Positions 14,619-26,699 of a stretch of 64,000 bases of DNA are shown here, in pieces. The stretch's first letter is position 1, and the number at the start of each line of letters is the position of its first letter. Under the pieces are notes generated by a model that had not been told where the DNA came from, made no database searches, and was given only the letters and a program-made list of their open reading frames with translations. Source of the DNA: Gentiana macrophylla (lineage: Eukaryota > Streptophyta > Magnoliopsida > Gentianales > Gentianaceae); the NCBI GenBank assembly GCA_026214975.1, contig JAOBSW010000686.1, positions 124,001 to 188,000 on the forward strand, written 5' to 3'. The position numbers were made by a program, and so were the translations under genes.

Positions 14619-15373
14619 TCAGTATTTGAAAGGAGTGATAACTTCAAGTTGAGGGCCAAGCTATTCTTCAGCAGCCTTTTCAGCTTTAATATTGAGTTTG
14701 CAAGCTGCTTGTTCCTTTCATAAACAACCTGAGATATCTCCTTCCTCTTCTTCTCAAGATCATGCGTTTAAACATTAGGCATACAAGAACGGAATTCATT
14801 GTACATCAAGAAAACAAAACCTTTCACGAATCACGTCACACTAGTATATGATTGGGAAATCAAGAAGAGTACACAATAACATGATGAGATGGTACTTTTA
14901 ATCAACAGTACTTAACAATTTTGGGGAAGAAAATGTCATTTTACGACCAATATAGCAACTTGAAACAAAAAATGTGGATTACTAATGTTTTGACCAAAAA
15001 AAGGTGTATATCAAAAATAGTGACTTTACACACCTTGATATGTCATAATTATTCCATCCAACCTCTGTTGAAAGTTGTCCCGACAAACAGTACTTGCGTC
15101 CAACTTGTAGCCTCAGAACCCTTTTAACAAACACAAAAAGAAACAAGATTAAGGGAAACAAACATAAACTATGGATGTTAAGAAAGTATAGAGCCAACTT
15201 TCAAAAAAAAGAAAGAAAAAAAAGAAGTATATAACCATCCATAAAACTCCTTTCAGGGCATCAAGAATGACCATCCTCTTGATCTTGTCTTATGGGGGAG
15301 GAACTTTGTTTACATATTCATCACGCCATTTTCTCCAAAAAAAAAGCTCTGTCATTGGTCTTTCATCCATAAA
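14619..15373 (-). pseudogene. RPL13A: Ribosomal protein uL13 (RPL13A) 3' gene fragment, introns retained
   Basis: Three exon remnants lie in order on the minus strand. About 15373-15251 reads NKVPPP, a stop in place of Tyr, then DKIKRMVILDALKG. 15120-15034 reads [20 protein letters not shown] then GWNNYD, between an AAAAG acceptor and a GTGTG donor. About 14765-14619 reads DLEKKRKEISQVVYERNKQL, then after a one-base frameshift KAEKAAEE, stop, LGPQLEVITPFKY and the natural stop. This matches the C-terminal half of plant 60S ribosomal protein L13a almost motif by motif. Two in-frame stops and a frameshift make it non-functional. Retained introns show DNA-level duplication, not retrotransposition. 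The N-terminal half is missing or too decayed. Confidence 0.9.
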
Positions 15374-15893
15374 CTAAAAAGCATGTACTCAAAACAAAGC
15401 ACAAACAATTCAAGTGAACAAGCACAAGTTGATAAAAAAACGAAACCTCATGAAAACCTACTTTCATTGAGCAAACTTACTAAAATAGAGTCCTCAAAAC
15501 GCACAGGACCTGAACCAAACAGACACACCAGTACAGACTAACTGAAAACCAACAAGCAAGACAAATTATCAAATAAGACACTTGAAGACAAGGCATATAT
15601 TCAGGAGCAACCTCAGGTATAACCGACTAAATCTTTCCTCATCACTAACACCTCATTCTAAACATCCACCGAACTCATTTTTCTACAGCATAGACTCGAT
15701 TATAGGTTCATGCAATTTTGAAACATAAACAACAAACAACAACATACGAATTCAATTTAAAAAGAATACTACAAGTTTGATACCTAACTCGAGCAAATCA
15801 ACGTCGCTGGTAGCAATGCACGCATGGAGAAGACGAGTCATGGAACTTACAAAAAAATTCGAACAATTAAGCTTGAAAAGAAAGAAAAATCGT

Positions 15894-16157
15894 TCAATTA
15901 AAAATCTCAATCAGCTCCGAGTTGAAAAGCCGTTGTGAGAAGGCCAGAGATGCCATTGTTGCTGGTGTCAACGAAATTCCGCCGATGAGATTGTTTCCTT
16001 CAGCCTCCAACAGGGGCTCAAATCGATAGGAGTTCAGGCTGGATCGACGTGAATTGTCTCTGGCCGGTCGGAATCGGCCATCTAATTTGAAGGAATCCAT
16101 AGTTGAATCCATGGAGAATGAATTCAGGGATGAATTTTTTTCCGGTGACGGAAACAT
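15894..16157 (-). CDS. Unrecognised 87-residue ORF
   Basis: It is rich in Ser, Asn and Phe (starts MFPSPEKNSSLNSFSMD; has the phrase RFRPARDNSRRSSLNSYRF). I recognise no family, signal peptide or membrane segment. It points the same way as the uL13 fragment and lies ~500 bp upstream of its first recognised exon. It could be the first exon of a captured gene or chance. Confidence 0.25.
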   Translation of the reverse strand: MFPSPEKNSSLNSFSMDSTMDSFKLDGRFRPARDNSRRSSLNSYRFEPLLEAEGNNLIGGISLTPATMASLAFSQRLFNSELIEIFN

Positions 16158-16320
16158 TTTGACATAATAAAATAGAGAAATAGATTAAAAGGAGATGGGT
16201 AATTGTGTATGGGAAGGGTAAAACTGTCCAATCAATCTAATTTATGTCCTTATTGTCTTATAGAAATATCACTGTCCTTAATGAGGGTTGAAATTATAAC
16301 ATTGTCCTTTTAAGCATTTC

Positions 16321-18701
16321 TCCCTAAATATAACTGGAGAAGAAAGCAAATAATTCTTTTCCATTGTTTTCGTTTAATTTGTTAAATACTTTTTTCTGTT
16401 AGTTTGATTGCCATTATTTTGGTTGTTTCCTGATTTTTTTTATCTTAAATTGTTGATGAAAATATAACCTACAGATCCTTTTCAACTTTTTAATTGCCGG
16501 AAGTGACTTTCGGGAGATCAACGCCACTTTCACTATCCGTGAGAATCGGTAATTTCGTTTTAATTAACTTTTGCATTGCCGACTTTCGGGATTGATTAAC
16601 ACATTTTTCATGATCTGTGACAATCAGTAATTTCGTTTATTTGTAGTATATTGGTTTCTCATTGTTATTTCAGTAAATATTGAGATTTGGGAGTTGTAGT
16701 ATATCGATGATGCATGTGTATGGTTTTTAAATGTTTTAATATGTAGGGCGACAACTTAGTTTCCAAGGGCTCTGAATAGAGGGTGTCAAACATTGGCAAT
16801 TTTTTTTTCATGGGCAGTTGTAGTAGCGTAGCAGTGGTAAATGATCAAGTATATAGACGCCTTAAGGTCGCTGAATAAACTGTTTTTTTTAAAAGCCAAT
16901 GTTAATAAGCCGTATACTCTAAATTTGGTTCCAAAGGTGGTGGTGTTTTCATTACCGTTAATTATCTGTTTTTTTTTACATAGGATCAAAGTCTTACGGT
17001 ATGTAATTATACTTTGTAGGTCATGGTGCATGTAGAGATTGATGCTTTTGGATATCATACATTAATATTCTCCATTGCATTTTGATCATCAATTGCTCCA
17101 CTGAAGCACATCAGATCGTAATATATTCATATAATAACATTTTGTGAATCTTATCTTTCTTTTTACAGAATATATATTTTTACTTTTTCTTTTTTTCTCA
17201 GTTGTTGCACACATTGCATGGGCAATAATGCTTTATCCGGGATTGCTTTTTTTCATGGAAATCAATGCTCTTTCTTTCCATCATCATGTTCATTATTTTC
17301 ATCTGAAAACATGATGCTATAATTTGTTTTGATCAAACGTTCTTTATATAGATGTGGTCGTGCAGAAATATTAAATCGTCTTAAACAAGATTGTACTATA
17401 ATCGGTACTAGAATCGATACTCTTACACTTTCAAGATATACAATCCAAATGAAAGCCTTCGGTTCACGTCAATTCCATTGTTGCTTTTTCTCAATGGTTT
17501 ATGAGGAAATTTCACATTCCATTGGTGCAATATCATGTGTTATGATTATCATCTAATGTATGATTGCAACAACTGGTTTTTAAGGAGATTATCTTCATTA
17601 AGTGGTGTTGGGTGGATCAATTGCCATTGACTTTAAGTGGATTGGGATAGAATGATGTCATTTTGTGACATGTTTATTTCACCTTAAAACATTGTTGTAC
17701 GTGTGTGTGTGGCATTTCGTGTTCTCATTTTTTCCATTTATTTTCTTAAATACATATGGTCCTAACTCCCGATGACCACATTTAATTTGACAACAATGTT
17801 TTTTATGTTGGACAGGGGATTTGTATGTTGAAGAAAAAAGTCGTTGATGTTTGGCTATATGTAATGGAACTTCAACGAGCGATCAACTAAAAAATCATCA
17901 TTTTTTCACCTACAAAGATATACTTATCTTCTTTTCATTTTTTATTTTATTTTAATATATTTATACAGATTTACTGATTTATGGAAAAGTTATGTTATTT
18001 CATGCATGATACATGAGTTCATGATATGGCTGCAAAGTTATTTTGATTATTATATACGTCAAAGATGAATGCACTATCTTGCACTGGTTCTGGCCTCAAA
18101 TGTGCTTTCTTCAGGATGTAACTATGTAAATGACCTTAATTTGATTTGTGCGGCTAACTTAAGATCATATTTTGGCTTATTGTCGTGATGTACTGAATCA
18201 TAAGCATCATAAACAATTGGCAACTTTGGGAAAAGCGAGACTCACCGATGATGTGAGTTGTTCTTTGTGATTTTTACTATTGCAATTCCTTATTAAAAGA
18301 AAAAGATGAATGTGGAGAAATGTTTAAGCTAAGAAAAAGATGTTTAAGTTAAGAAAAAAGATGAATGTTGAGAAATGTCTATTCGCCCCTTTGTTGTTGC
18401 CTCTCAAAGCATATGAGATCTTGAATTTTTTTTTTTGGTTTTGATCATGGAGAAAATTGTTCCCTTAGTTAAGCTAATTGTTTGTGTTAACAGTAAATGT
18501 GTAATCTTCATAAGGATCTTGTTTATAGTCACAAGATGTTATCCTCTGTTGTTTTTGCTTCTTAGATAAAGAACATTTCTTTTCTTAAAGCAGTTATAAG
18601 TGGATTTCGATCAAGTTTCTTATAGTGTCTGTCCTTGGCAAGTACTCCGGACCAAATCATGATTCTGAATACATGTGTTTTTTGATGTTTGTAAAATACA
18701 G
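16321..18701. other. AT-rich DNA, no gene recognised
   Basis: A ~45-bp phrase around GACTTTCGGGA..TCACTATCCGTGAGAATCGGTAATTTCG (about 16507-16558) recurs in altered form at about 16580-16635. The small ORFs here have no recognisable similarity. Confidence 0.5.
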
Positions 18702-18803
18702 GGCAAAATGAAAGGAAGCTGGGTTAATGATGGTTTCATTATCAGGAAGTCGACCAAGATTTATTCACGATCTCGAAATCGACGAATGAAGAAGGCCAGT
18801 TGA
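18702..18803 (+). other. Candidate terminal exon of an unrecognised gene
   Basis: After an AAAATACAG acceptor a 33-codon open segment (GKMKGSWVNDGFIIRKSTKI, then basic YSRSRNRRMKKAS) runs to TGA. Its composition is protein-like and basic, unlike the flanking AT-rich DNA. The upstream exons are not identified. It could be a nuclear or ribosome-related protein tail, but I do not recognise it. Confidence 0.3.
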
Positions 18804-19966
18804 AAGAGACAATACTTTGATTATAGTATTTTTCATTTCACTATTCTATGAAATGTATGTGTAGTCTATTGCTGGGCTTCCCGTCGCTATTTATATGTCA
18901 AGTCCGTTCTGCAATAAAATGGACATAACAAACTCCTACGCCATTCATTCTTATGAGACCCCTACAAATCAATAGGTCCCACACCAATATAACATGTTTG
19001 TGATTATTGTGTTTTGAACGTTATGTCTGGGGACAGGGTGGCACAATAAGTGGGTTGTGGGGCCTTTATTGTGTCCATTGATGTGAGAATTCTGGTGATC
19101 AGCAAACTCTCTATCTCTATTTCGTTGTTTCTCATTATTTTTTTTCTTATTTTTAATATTGTTTCTATTGAACGATTGGGTCTAATGATATCAACTCTGA
19201 AATCTGAATGCTTATATTCTCTTCATTGGTACATGTGTGAGCACTTTGGATATTGCTGGGCTGTTTTTTTTTTTAAGAGATGATAGTTTGAATAAAAGCT
19301 TAAGAAATTAATAAAGGATTTCAAGCAAAGTGATGAAATTATATTATTTACGGATGAAGTACACACATGATGGTCATTGATGAGGATCCATGGCAGTAAA
19401 GTTGTTCATACTCAAAAAGCATGACCCGCCCCTTCATATTCGGTAATAGGAGTTACTCTCATTGTTGATCTAATGTGTACATCACCATGGTTGTGGTAAG
19501 AATATAAAGATTTGTTGAGCATAATATATGCAATCAAATTAAATATTGTTTTATTGACTTTGTATATTTTGCCCCAATCCTTATTTATGTTCCATAACTA
19601 TCTCACTGTTTTGACTAGGTTCAATATTGAAATCTCTTATCATTGATATAATAGTTCTTATGAGAAGTAGTAACTAATCTGTGATGCCAAAGTGCTTTGG
19701 AGCTTGGACATGTTAATGTGCTTTTTATATGTTAGTTTCTTCAAACACAACCTTTTTTCATAACATATTATTTTTCTTCGATGTTTACATTCTAAATTTA
19801 ATGTTCTCCATGCATCGTACAGGTTTCCTACTAGTTTAAATATATTTTTCTATCTTTTTGACTTTTTTTCCCCTATATTATATAATTTAAAACTATTTTT
19901 TATTTCCATATTATAACATTTAATTCCCTTTTTATTCCACCTTATACCATATATCTATTTATTTTC
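18804..19966. other. AT-rich DNA, nothing recognised
   Basis: There are no motifs, repeats or ORFs of note. It ends where the truncated Copia 3 reverse transcriptase begins at about 19967. Confidence 0.5.
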
Positions 19967-20561
19967 ATGGTGGGTGAGTTTCCTGTGACAAGTATATCAT
20001 CTACATACGCCAAAACAAACATGACTTTATTATCAATATGCAGCATAAACAAAGAATTATCACATACAGATTGTGTGAAACCCTATCTAATATGGGATTT
20101 GAAGGCATCAAACCATGCTCTAGGGTCCTACTTCAGGCAATACAAAGCCTTTCACAATTTGCACACATAACCAGGTTTGGAAGTATCAATAAACCCTTTA
20201 GGTTGCTCTATGTACACTGGTTCTTGCAATGGACCATTCAAAAAGGCATTGTTTATGTCAGTCTAATTTATGGCCATCACATATACACAGCCAAAGTCAA
20301 AACAATCCTAATAGTGGTATATTTTGCCACATGACTAAAGGTATCTGTGAAATCAATGCCATAGTGCTGACTGTACCCTTTAGCTACCAGTCTAGCCTTG
20401 TATTTTAGTACTGAACCATCTAGTCTTAATTTCAATTTGAAGATCCATCTATTCCCAACCATTGTTTTTCCAGGTGGCAATCTCACCAGCTCCCATGTTC
20501 TGTTATGCATAAGGGCTTTATACTCTACTGATATTGCATCCTTCCAATCCTCTGACTGCAA
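19967..20561 (-). pseudogene. Copia 3 reverse transcriptase, 5' half
   Basis: The frame reads DWKDAISVEYKALMHNRTWE, WIFKLKLRLDGSV, YKARLVAKGYSQHYGIDFTD. It then continues in broken frames to AYVDDILVTGNS, with YVDD at 20007-19996. Sequence similarity stops at about 19967, so the thumb region and RNase H are gone. Confidence 0.85.
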
Positions 20562-20567
20562 TGCTTG

Positions 20568-21525
20568 TCACACATTTATTGGTTCAGTAGGAAAAGATTG
20601 AGTATTATCAATAGCAACAAAATAAACTTTAGGTTTAAATATGCCACTTTTTGATCTTGTTTGCATAGGATGACACTTAAGTTGAGGTGCATGTTGAGGA
20701 CTATGATTCAAAGGATGAGATCTCTGTAGAGGTGAGGTTCTATGTGGTGAAGTATCTATGAAATTTATGGTTAGTAAAGGTGAATTTGACATGGGTGAGG
20801 AAATGGATGGCACAGTATGAGAAGGACTGTACAAGTTCTCATTAGGAGTAGCATTATAAGAAACAGGACTAGAATGTACCTGATTTGTAGTCAAAGTAGT
20901 TGTATCTTCTTTAGTAGATCTACTTAGGATGCATGTTTCCCCCTTTTCCTAGGTGGATGGTGGTGTTGGATGAAGAGTAAAAGGAGGTATAGTTAGTTAA
21001 AACATAAGTGGAAGGTCCATGAGTGAACCCCTTGGCTAAGAGGAAGTGAGTTTCATCAAAAACAACATTGTTGGATATGTAGATCATGCATCTGTCATCC
21101 AAGCACTTGTATCCGTTATGGAAAGTACTTAGACCAAGATTAACACACCTCTTGGTGTGGAATTAGAACTTAGTGTTTTGAAAGGGTATAAGATTGGGAT
21201 AAACAACACAACCAAACACTTTGAAGGACTTGAAGTTAGGTTTGGTAGAAAAGATACATTCAATAGGTGATTTGTGAGACAAAATAGGAGAATGAAGAGC
21301 GTTTATGAGGAGAAAAACATTTGGAAAACTATGCCACCAATATCTTAAAGGCATACTAGCCTGATCAAGCAAAGTGAGACCAGATTCAACTATATGCCTA
21401 TGTTTTCGTTCTACCATACCATGTTGGGCATGATCTTGAGGACAATGATGCCTGAATAGAATGCACTCTTTGTCAAGATAATCCTGAAAATACCTATGTT
21501 CACCCCCCAGACTAATTTTAAGCAC
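20568..21525 (-). pseudogene. Copia 3 integrase C-terminal part and linker to RT
   Basis: 21525-21163 carries HGMVERKHRHIVESG, with the catalytic Glu region, and SPIECIFSTKPNFKSFKVFG. 21102-20920 carries the GYKC(L/F)-type tail with MDDRCMIYISNNVVFDE. 20894-20568 is the low-complexity Ser/Pro/His linker ending HPMQTRSKSGIFKPK, the usual bridge from integrase to RT in plant Copia pol. Stops and shifts separate the pieces. Confidence 0.8.
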
Positions 21526-22275
21526 TTAATCTTAACAGAAAAATGAGTTTCAACAAGGGCCTTGAAGATTTTGAAGGCACTAAAAGTTTTAGACTTAGAT
21601 TTCAATGGATATATCCAAGTGTACATACTATGATCATCTATAAAATGTACATAGTAAGTGTAACCTTCAACAGATTTAACAGGAGCAGATCCCGACAGAT
21701 ATGTGTGAACAAGTGCAAAACAGGGGCAGGCGTAGCATGGTACGAGTGGGGTGCATGGACCCCACTCAAATTTATGGGTGAAGTTACTAATATACCCTTC
21801 TAATAATATTAAAACCATGTATGTATATTGTTTTAGATAATTCTTAGTGTAGTAATCCATTTAGTTCAACTGGTTAGAAGATTTAATAAATATCCTAAGG
21901 TCACGGGTTCGAAACTTGACTCTTGCATCTTTTTTCAAATTTTTTTTTTAATTTGTCCCCCACTGGAAAAACATTTCCTGGATCTGCCATTGGTGCAAAA
22001 GGTGCAGTGGCCTGAGAATCAGACAAGGGATGAAGCAAGTTATGAGCTTTACCAAATTCACAAGTTTCACAAAAGGATAAAGTGCCAACTATTTTAACAT
22101 TACATTTATTCATAATGAAAGTCATAACATGATTTGAAGGGTATCCAAGCCTTTTATGCCATATATCTGGGCTAGACTCTAAATTATTGCAAGGAACAGC
22201 ATGTTTGGGAACAGAAAAACAAACATATGCTGGTTTGGAATGAAGGGAGATCTGATTGGTGGCTTCAGCTTCCAA
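21526..22275 (-). pseudogene. Copia 3 GAG-pre-integrase and integrase core, split by a MITE
   Basis: 22275-22001 holds the zinc-binding region (IWHKRLGYPSNHV, CETCEFGKAHNL). It then meets the MITE. After the MITE it resumes as FALVHTYLSGSAPVKSVEGY, then YYVHFIDDHSMYTW. Joining across the MITE at one copy of GTGCAAAA keeps the frame (ATAPFALVHT). The first Asp of the catalytic triad appears replaced by Tyr (HTY instead of HTD). Confidence 0.85.
21721..21992 (+). mobile_element. hAT-type MITE with internal tRNA-like promoter motifs
   Basis: It is 272 bp, flanked by an 8-bp target duplication GTGCAAAA (21713-21720 and 21993-22000), the hAT length. The left end CAGGGGCAGGCGTAG and the reverse complement of the right end CAATGGCAGATCCAG are imperfect terminal inverted repeats. 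The interior holds TAGTTCAACTGGTTAG (21861-21876) and GGTCACGGGTTCGAAAC (about 21899-21915), which match the A and B boxes of RNA polymerase III tRNA promoters at SINE-like spacing. There is no coding capacity. It inserted into Copia 3 integrase. Confidence 0.85.
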
Positions 22276-22628
22276 AATCTTTTATGGGCCATCTTAAAGT
22301 TGACCCCTAAGAAGCCTTTTCCATGTATGATTGTCCATAACACAACAAGACAAACCATTAAACTCAATAAAGACATGATTATCAGATATGAGTTGAGAAA
22401 TACTAAGTAAATTTCTGGTGATTAAAGGGATATGTAAGATGTTATGTAGGTGTAGTGTGCCATGAGGTGTGTGGAGATAAGAGTGACCAACATGTGCTAC
22501 TGGAAATTTCTCACCATTCCCTGCTATTAGTGTGTCAATACCATTGTAGTTGAAGTTGATGCTCATGTTTCCCATGTGAGCAGTTACATGGTTGGTTGCT
22601 CCATTATCCAAGTACAAGGAGTAATTTG
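22276..22628 (-). pseudogene. Copia 3 protease region
   Basis: YLDNGATNHVT at about 22617-22585 is the aspartic-protease active site, with Asp-Asn-Gly where Asp-Ser-Gly is usual. Then come the LHLHNILHIPLITRNLLSIS segment and the start of the GAG-pre-integrase region. The 5' end is cut by the Gypsy element at 22628/22629. The apparent N-terminal residues upstream of it are translated LTR. Confidence 0.85.
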
Positions 22629-24682
22629 TGTAACGCCCCGTTCCCGGACACCAAGTCCTTATCCGGAAAGAGCGCTCGGCACAAATATTATGAAATAAAT
22701 TCAATAATATATGTAAGCCTTACGTCATACATCAGAACTAAAAACGATGCGGAAGATAAAACGACTCGGGAAAAACAAAAGATCGGACACACGGTTTTCA
22801 ATGCTGTAAAACTAAATCCAATAAAGAATACTAAACATCCAACGTTAAATCCAAAAGAATTCAAACGGAACTATTCCAAAAGAAAGACAACATTGTTTGA
22901 AACTAAATCAACAACATTATTGAAAGAAAAATCAAACTAAAAGAACTAAGTCTTCAAGAGCTCCATCTCACACATCCTCGTCAAAGAACTCATCAGCATT
23001 AGCAACATGTTCATCTTCTTTAATTTGGGGAAAGAGAAAGACAAACACAAAGTAACGGGGTAAGTAGATAAGTACTTAGTAACACCTAGAAGATCGTACA
23101 ACGTCAGTCTCATAAAGAAATAAAAGCAACACCGTCTTTTATTAATTCATTCCGTTATTAACCCTAGCTAACTGTCATATTATGTTCATAGCATAACATG
23201 AGGTTCCAAAGTTATCTAGCTTAACTCAGGTTTGTTACGTCATGAATAACAAGGGCACTACGCGTAGTAATAGGATGTACTAGGCAACTGGGTGCAACCT
23301 ACTTAGAGACACGCTCTAGTAGCCCCGGGAATATCTGAGTCCCGATAGTGTGATAACCGGCAGAATGTACCGGCGTGGGTACAGTCTACTTTGTCTGGTC
23401 AGAGAACACATCGCGATATTGTACTATGCCTTACCAAGCATTGCATGATGTTTAAGATTATTAATCTAGCACATATGTTTGATTAGATGTTTAACTAGCC
23501 TCCTAAGTTGATTCACATAAAAGGCTCACCTAACAGTCTACTCCCTCTTCCTAAGACCACTAGACTCTAACAAAACCTGGCACATACACAGACATCAATA
23601 AACCCTAGCTTATCGAAGCACAAGGCAAATCCAAAGCTTTCGAAGGTCCCACACTTCATCTTTTTAGGGAATTCAAAGGGTGCCGAAACTAAACGCATCA
23701 AAAGATAATTCAAGGCTTTGTCACATAAGGTTAAGCAGTAAAACATGGTTATGAAGCCTGAAACCAAGCTGAAACGAAAAACAGTGAAAAACGGAATAAC
23801 TAGGTCAAACGCCCGTCGACTCGATTTCCCAAGCGCCGATACGCGCGGGCGTGCATCCACCAACCCCCAGACGCCCGTCCGTGAAATGCAGCCACATCCT
23901 GTCTCAAAACTGAACAATCAAACGCCCGTCCGAAAAACCCAAACGCTCGTTTGAGCTGCCGCTACCGCGGACGCCCGTCTGCCTGGGATTTACCCAGAAA
24001 ATCTGTAACTGCGTAAACGCGATTCCAACCCAAATCCAACCCAAACTCCAACCAAAATAGATTGAAAACCATGAAAATAAACATACAAATTGCTCTACAA
24101 CTTTATGACACCTTAATTATACGATAAGAACACCACGTTACCTTAAATTTGCGTGCTACTACGACCCACGCTACCAACGCCTTGAAAAGGTTAAACCTTT
24201 AACTCCAAACCTATAAACGATCAATCCAAAGATGATCACTACGATGTTTAAACTCAGAAAAAATGCAGCTAAACAACGATGATGAACAAACCCTAATATC
24301 AAGAACGATGAGGGAAAACTTACATTAACGGATTTAGGGATTGTTGATATCGAAACAATCCTCGTCTCGCGGTGATTCTTTCTCTCTTGAGATGTCTGTT
24401 GAAAAGATCAATGGATTAGCTTCGAAATTTGAAAGCCTCTTCTCTTCCTTTTTCCCTCAAACTTGCGCCCCCAGTATATTTTTTTTTACGTAAAACAACA
24501 ACTAGGTTAATTTAGGATTAGTTTTCCTTTTTAATCCAAATTAAATCTAATTATTCCTTATTAATTAAATCCCATTAATCCTTTTCTTTCCCCTTTTCTT
24601 TTAATCATTTAAAACAAAACTAAATATTCAGATTTTTCGTGAAAAGACAAGGATGCCCTTTTTGAAAAATCGGGATATTACA
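22629..24682 (-). mobile_element. Gypsy (Tekay-like) 3' LTR
   Basis: It runs from TGTAACGCCCCGTTCCCGG (plus-strand reading) to GGGATATTACA and is 2054 bp. It is highly similar to the partner LTR at 29400-31497 but lacks segments present there, for example part of the stretch corresponding to 30145-30175. It contains a cluster of ACGCCCGTCYG-like motifs at about 23810-23980. Confidence 0.95.
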
Positions 24683-24698
24683 TTCCTCCCCCCTTAAG
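24683..24698 (-). promoter_or_regulatory. Polypurine tract of the Tekay-like element
   Basis: On the minus strand CTTAAGGGGGGAGGAA lies immediately before the LTR start TGTAATATCC. This is the expected plus-strand priming site. Confidence 0.85.
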
Positions 24699-24717
24699 AG
24701 GAGTTTCGTCCTCGAAA

Positions 24718-25535
24718 CTAGATCGTACCTGGTAGATGAGGGATCTCTGGGAACTCGTTGAACATGTCCGCTTCCACTTCCAAAGTGGCTTCCGTCGGTG
24801 CATGATTGCTCCATTGCACTAACACTAACGGGATCACTCGCCTCTTTATCATCTTCTCTTTCCTATCCAGAATCCTTATCGGCTTCTCCACGTAAGAGAT
24901 TATCTTGCAACACTTCCGGGTCAATCTCAGATTCCACGTCCACTTTAGATAGACACTTCCTAAGCATCGATACATGGAAAACATTGTGGACTCTAGACAT
25001 CGACTCTGGTAACCGAAGTCTATAAGCCAACTTCCCAACTCTTTCGATGACATCAAAAGGTCCTACGTACCTTGGACTTGGCTTTCCTTTCTGTCTGAAC
25101 CTCTTGACACCCTTCATTGGAGACGCTCGAAGGTAAACTCTATCCCCGACCTCAAACTCTAGCGGTCTTCTTCTAACATCGGCCCAACTCTTTTGACGAT
25201 CTTGCGCGGCTTTCAGATTCTTCCTTATCACCTCGATCTTCTCCTTGGTTTGCTGAACCATCTCCGGCCCTGTGATATGTTTCTCTCCCACTTTATTCCA
25301 ATAGAATGGAGTCCTACACTTCCTACCGTACAAGGCCTCAAAAGGTGGAATTCCCAAACTAGCATGGTAACTATTGTTGTAAGCAAACTCAGCCAAATTG
25401 AGGTAATCTATCCATGATCCTCCGGCATCCAAAACACAAGCTCTAAGCATATCCTCAAGAGTCTGAATTGTTCTCTCTGACTACCCATCCGTCTCATGGA
25501 TGAAACGTCATACTTAAATCGGTCGCCGTCCCAAA
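24718..25535 (-). pseudogene. Tekay-like integrase C-terminal part and chromodomain
   Basis: 25450-24863 reads WIDYLNLAEFAYNNSYHASL, FEALYGRKCRTPFYW and GDRVYLRASPMKGVKRF, then GPFDVIERVGKLAYRLRLP. The end of integrase is upstream in another frame (SERTIQTLEDML near 25465, with the catalytic Glu, after a TAG). After a frameshift near 24900 the tail continues as IRILDRKEKMIKRR, IPLVLVQWSNH and EVEADMFNEFPEI, a chromodomain-like module that in related elements directs integration to particular chromatin. Confidence 0.85.
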
Positions 25536-25553
25536 AGCTTTCTGCAAACCCTT

Positions 25554-26684
25554 CTAGAAGCGACTGATAAATCTACTGTCCCTGTCGGATACAATAGATA
25601 GAGGCACACCATGAAGCTTCACTATATTGTCGATATACATAGTAGCGAACTTCTTTATAGGCATGTCCACTTTACATGGCAAGAAATGGGCTAATTTTGT
25701 AAGTCTATCCACAATCACCCAAATCATGTCATGACCGCCCTTAGTCATAGGCAAACCGGTGATGAAATCCATCGTGATATTTTCCCATTTCCATTCCGGT
25801 ACCTCTAAGGGTTTCAACAAACCTCCTGGTCTTCTGTGTTCTACTTTCACTCTCTGGCATGTATCACATCTTGCCACAAACTCTGCGATCCCTAACTTCA
25901 TACCAGGCCACCAATATCTCTCCTTGAGATCTCTATACATCTTAGTGCCTCCTGGATGTACCGCAAAAGCAATCTTATGAGCTTCATCCATAACCTTCTC
26001 CCTTAGGCCATCTACATCGGGCACACACAAGCGGTCTCCGTACCAAAGATGACCACTTTTGTCCAAGCGATAACCCACCAGAGGCTTCTCTCGAGCCACT
26101 CGCTTCAAATTAATCAACACCGGGTCTTTATCTTGCTTAGCCCAAATCTCATCTAGCAAATCTGACCTTGCCATCAATGGCGCCAAATTCTGAGCTTCAC
26201 CCTTCCTTTCGATCACTTGAATCTGCATCCTATCCAACTGATCTACGACTTCTTGCAGGGTAGTGATAGCGTTAACCGCTCTCCGGCTAAGCGCATCAGC
26301 TACAACATTAGCTTTACCCGGGTGGTATTGAATGTCCAAGTCATAATCTTTCACGAACTCCAACCATCTTCTATGTCTCATGTTCAGATTCTCCTGAGTA
26401 AAGAAGAACTTAAGACTCTTATGATCCGTGAAGATCCTTGCCATGACACCATACAAATAGTGTCTCCAAAGCTTTAGAGCAAACACCACTGCTGCCAACT
26501 CCAAGTCGTGTGTAGGGTAATTCTTCTCATGCACCTTTAACTGCCTAGATGCATAAGCAATTACCTTTCCTGATTGCATCAAAACCCAACCCAAACCTTG
26601 ACCCGATGCATCCGTGTATACATCATAGTTATCAAAAACTTCCGGTAATGCTAACAGAGGTGATGTGGTCAACTTTTCTTTCAA
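25554..26684 (-). pseudogene. Tekay-like RNase H and integrase N-terminal/core region
   Basis: It is open for 376 residues. RNase [53 protein letters not shown]. The integrase zinc finger follows ([11 protein letters not shown] ... CDTCQRVK). The core has TMDFITGLP with the first Asp and IVSDRDSRF with the second. The frame stops at 25554 before the catalytic Glu, which is in the next segment after a stop and shift. Confidence 0.9.
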
Positions 26685-26699
26685 AGTCTGGAAAGCTTC

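Larger units (their letters stand above)
11100..16320. other. Composite block, possible gene-fragment-carrying DNA transposon
   Basis: The two sides hold exon-like fragments pointing inward (plus strand at the left, minus at the right) around a 2-kb degenerate repeat field. Both margins contain ATTAAGGACA and TACCCTT-type motifs in inverted orientation. The inference is a Mutator-like or other DNA transposon with acquired gene pieces. No transposase and no clean terminal repeats or target duplication were found, so this is tentative. Confidence 0.3.

Noticed and set aside
21861..21915. tRNA gene
   Set aside because: Only A-box and B-box-like motifs are present; no cloverleaf with acceptor and anticodon stems could be drawn.
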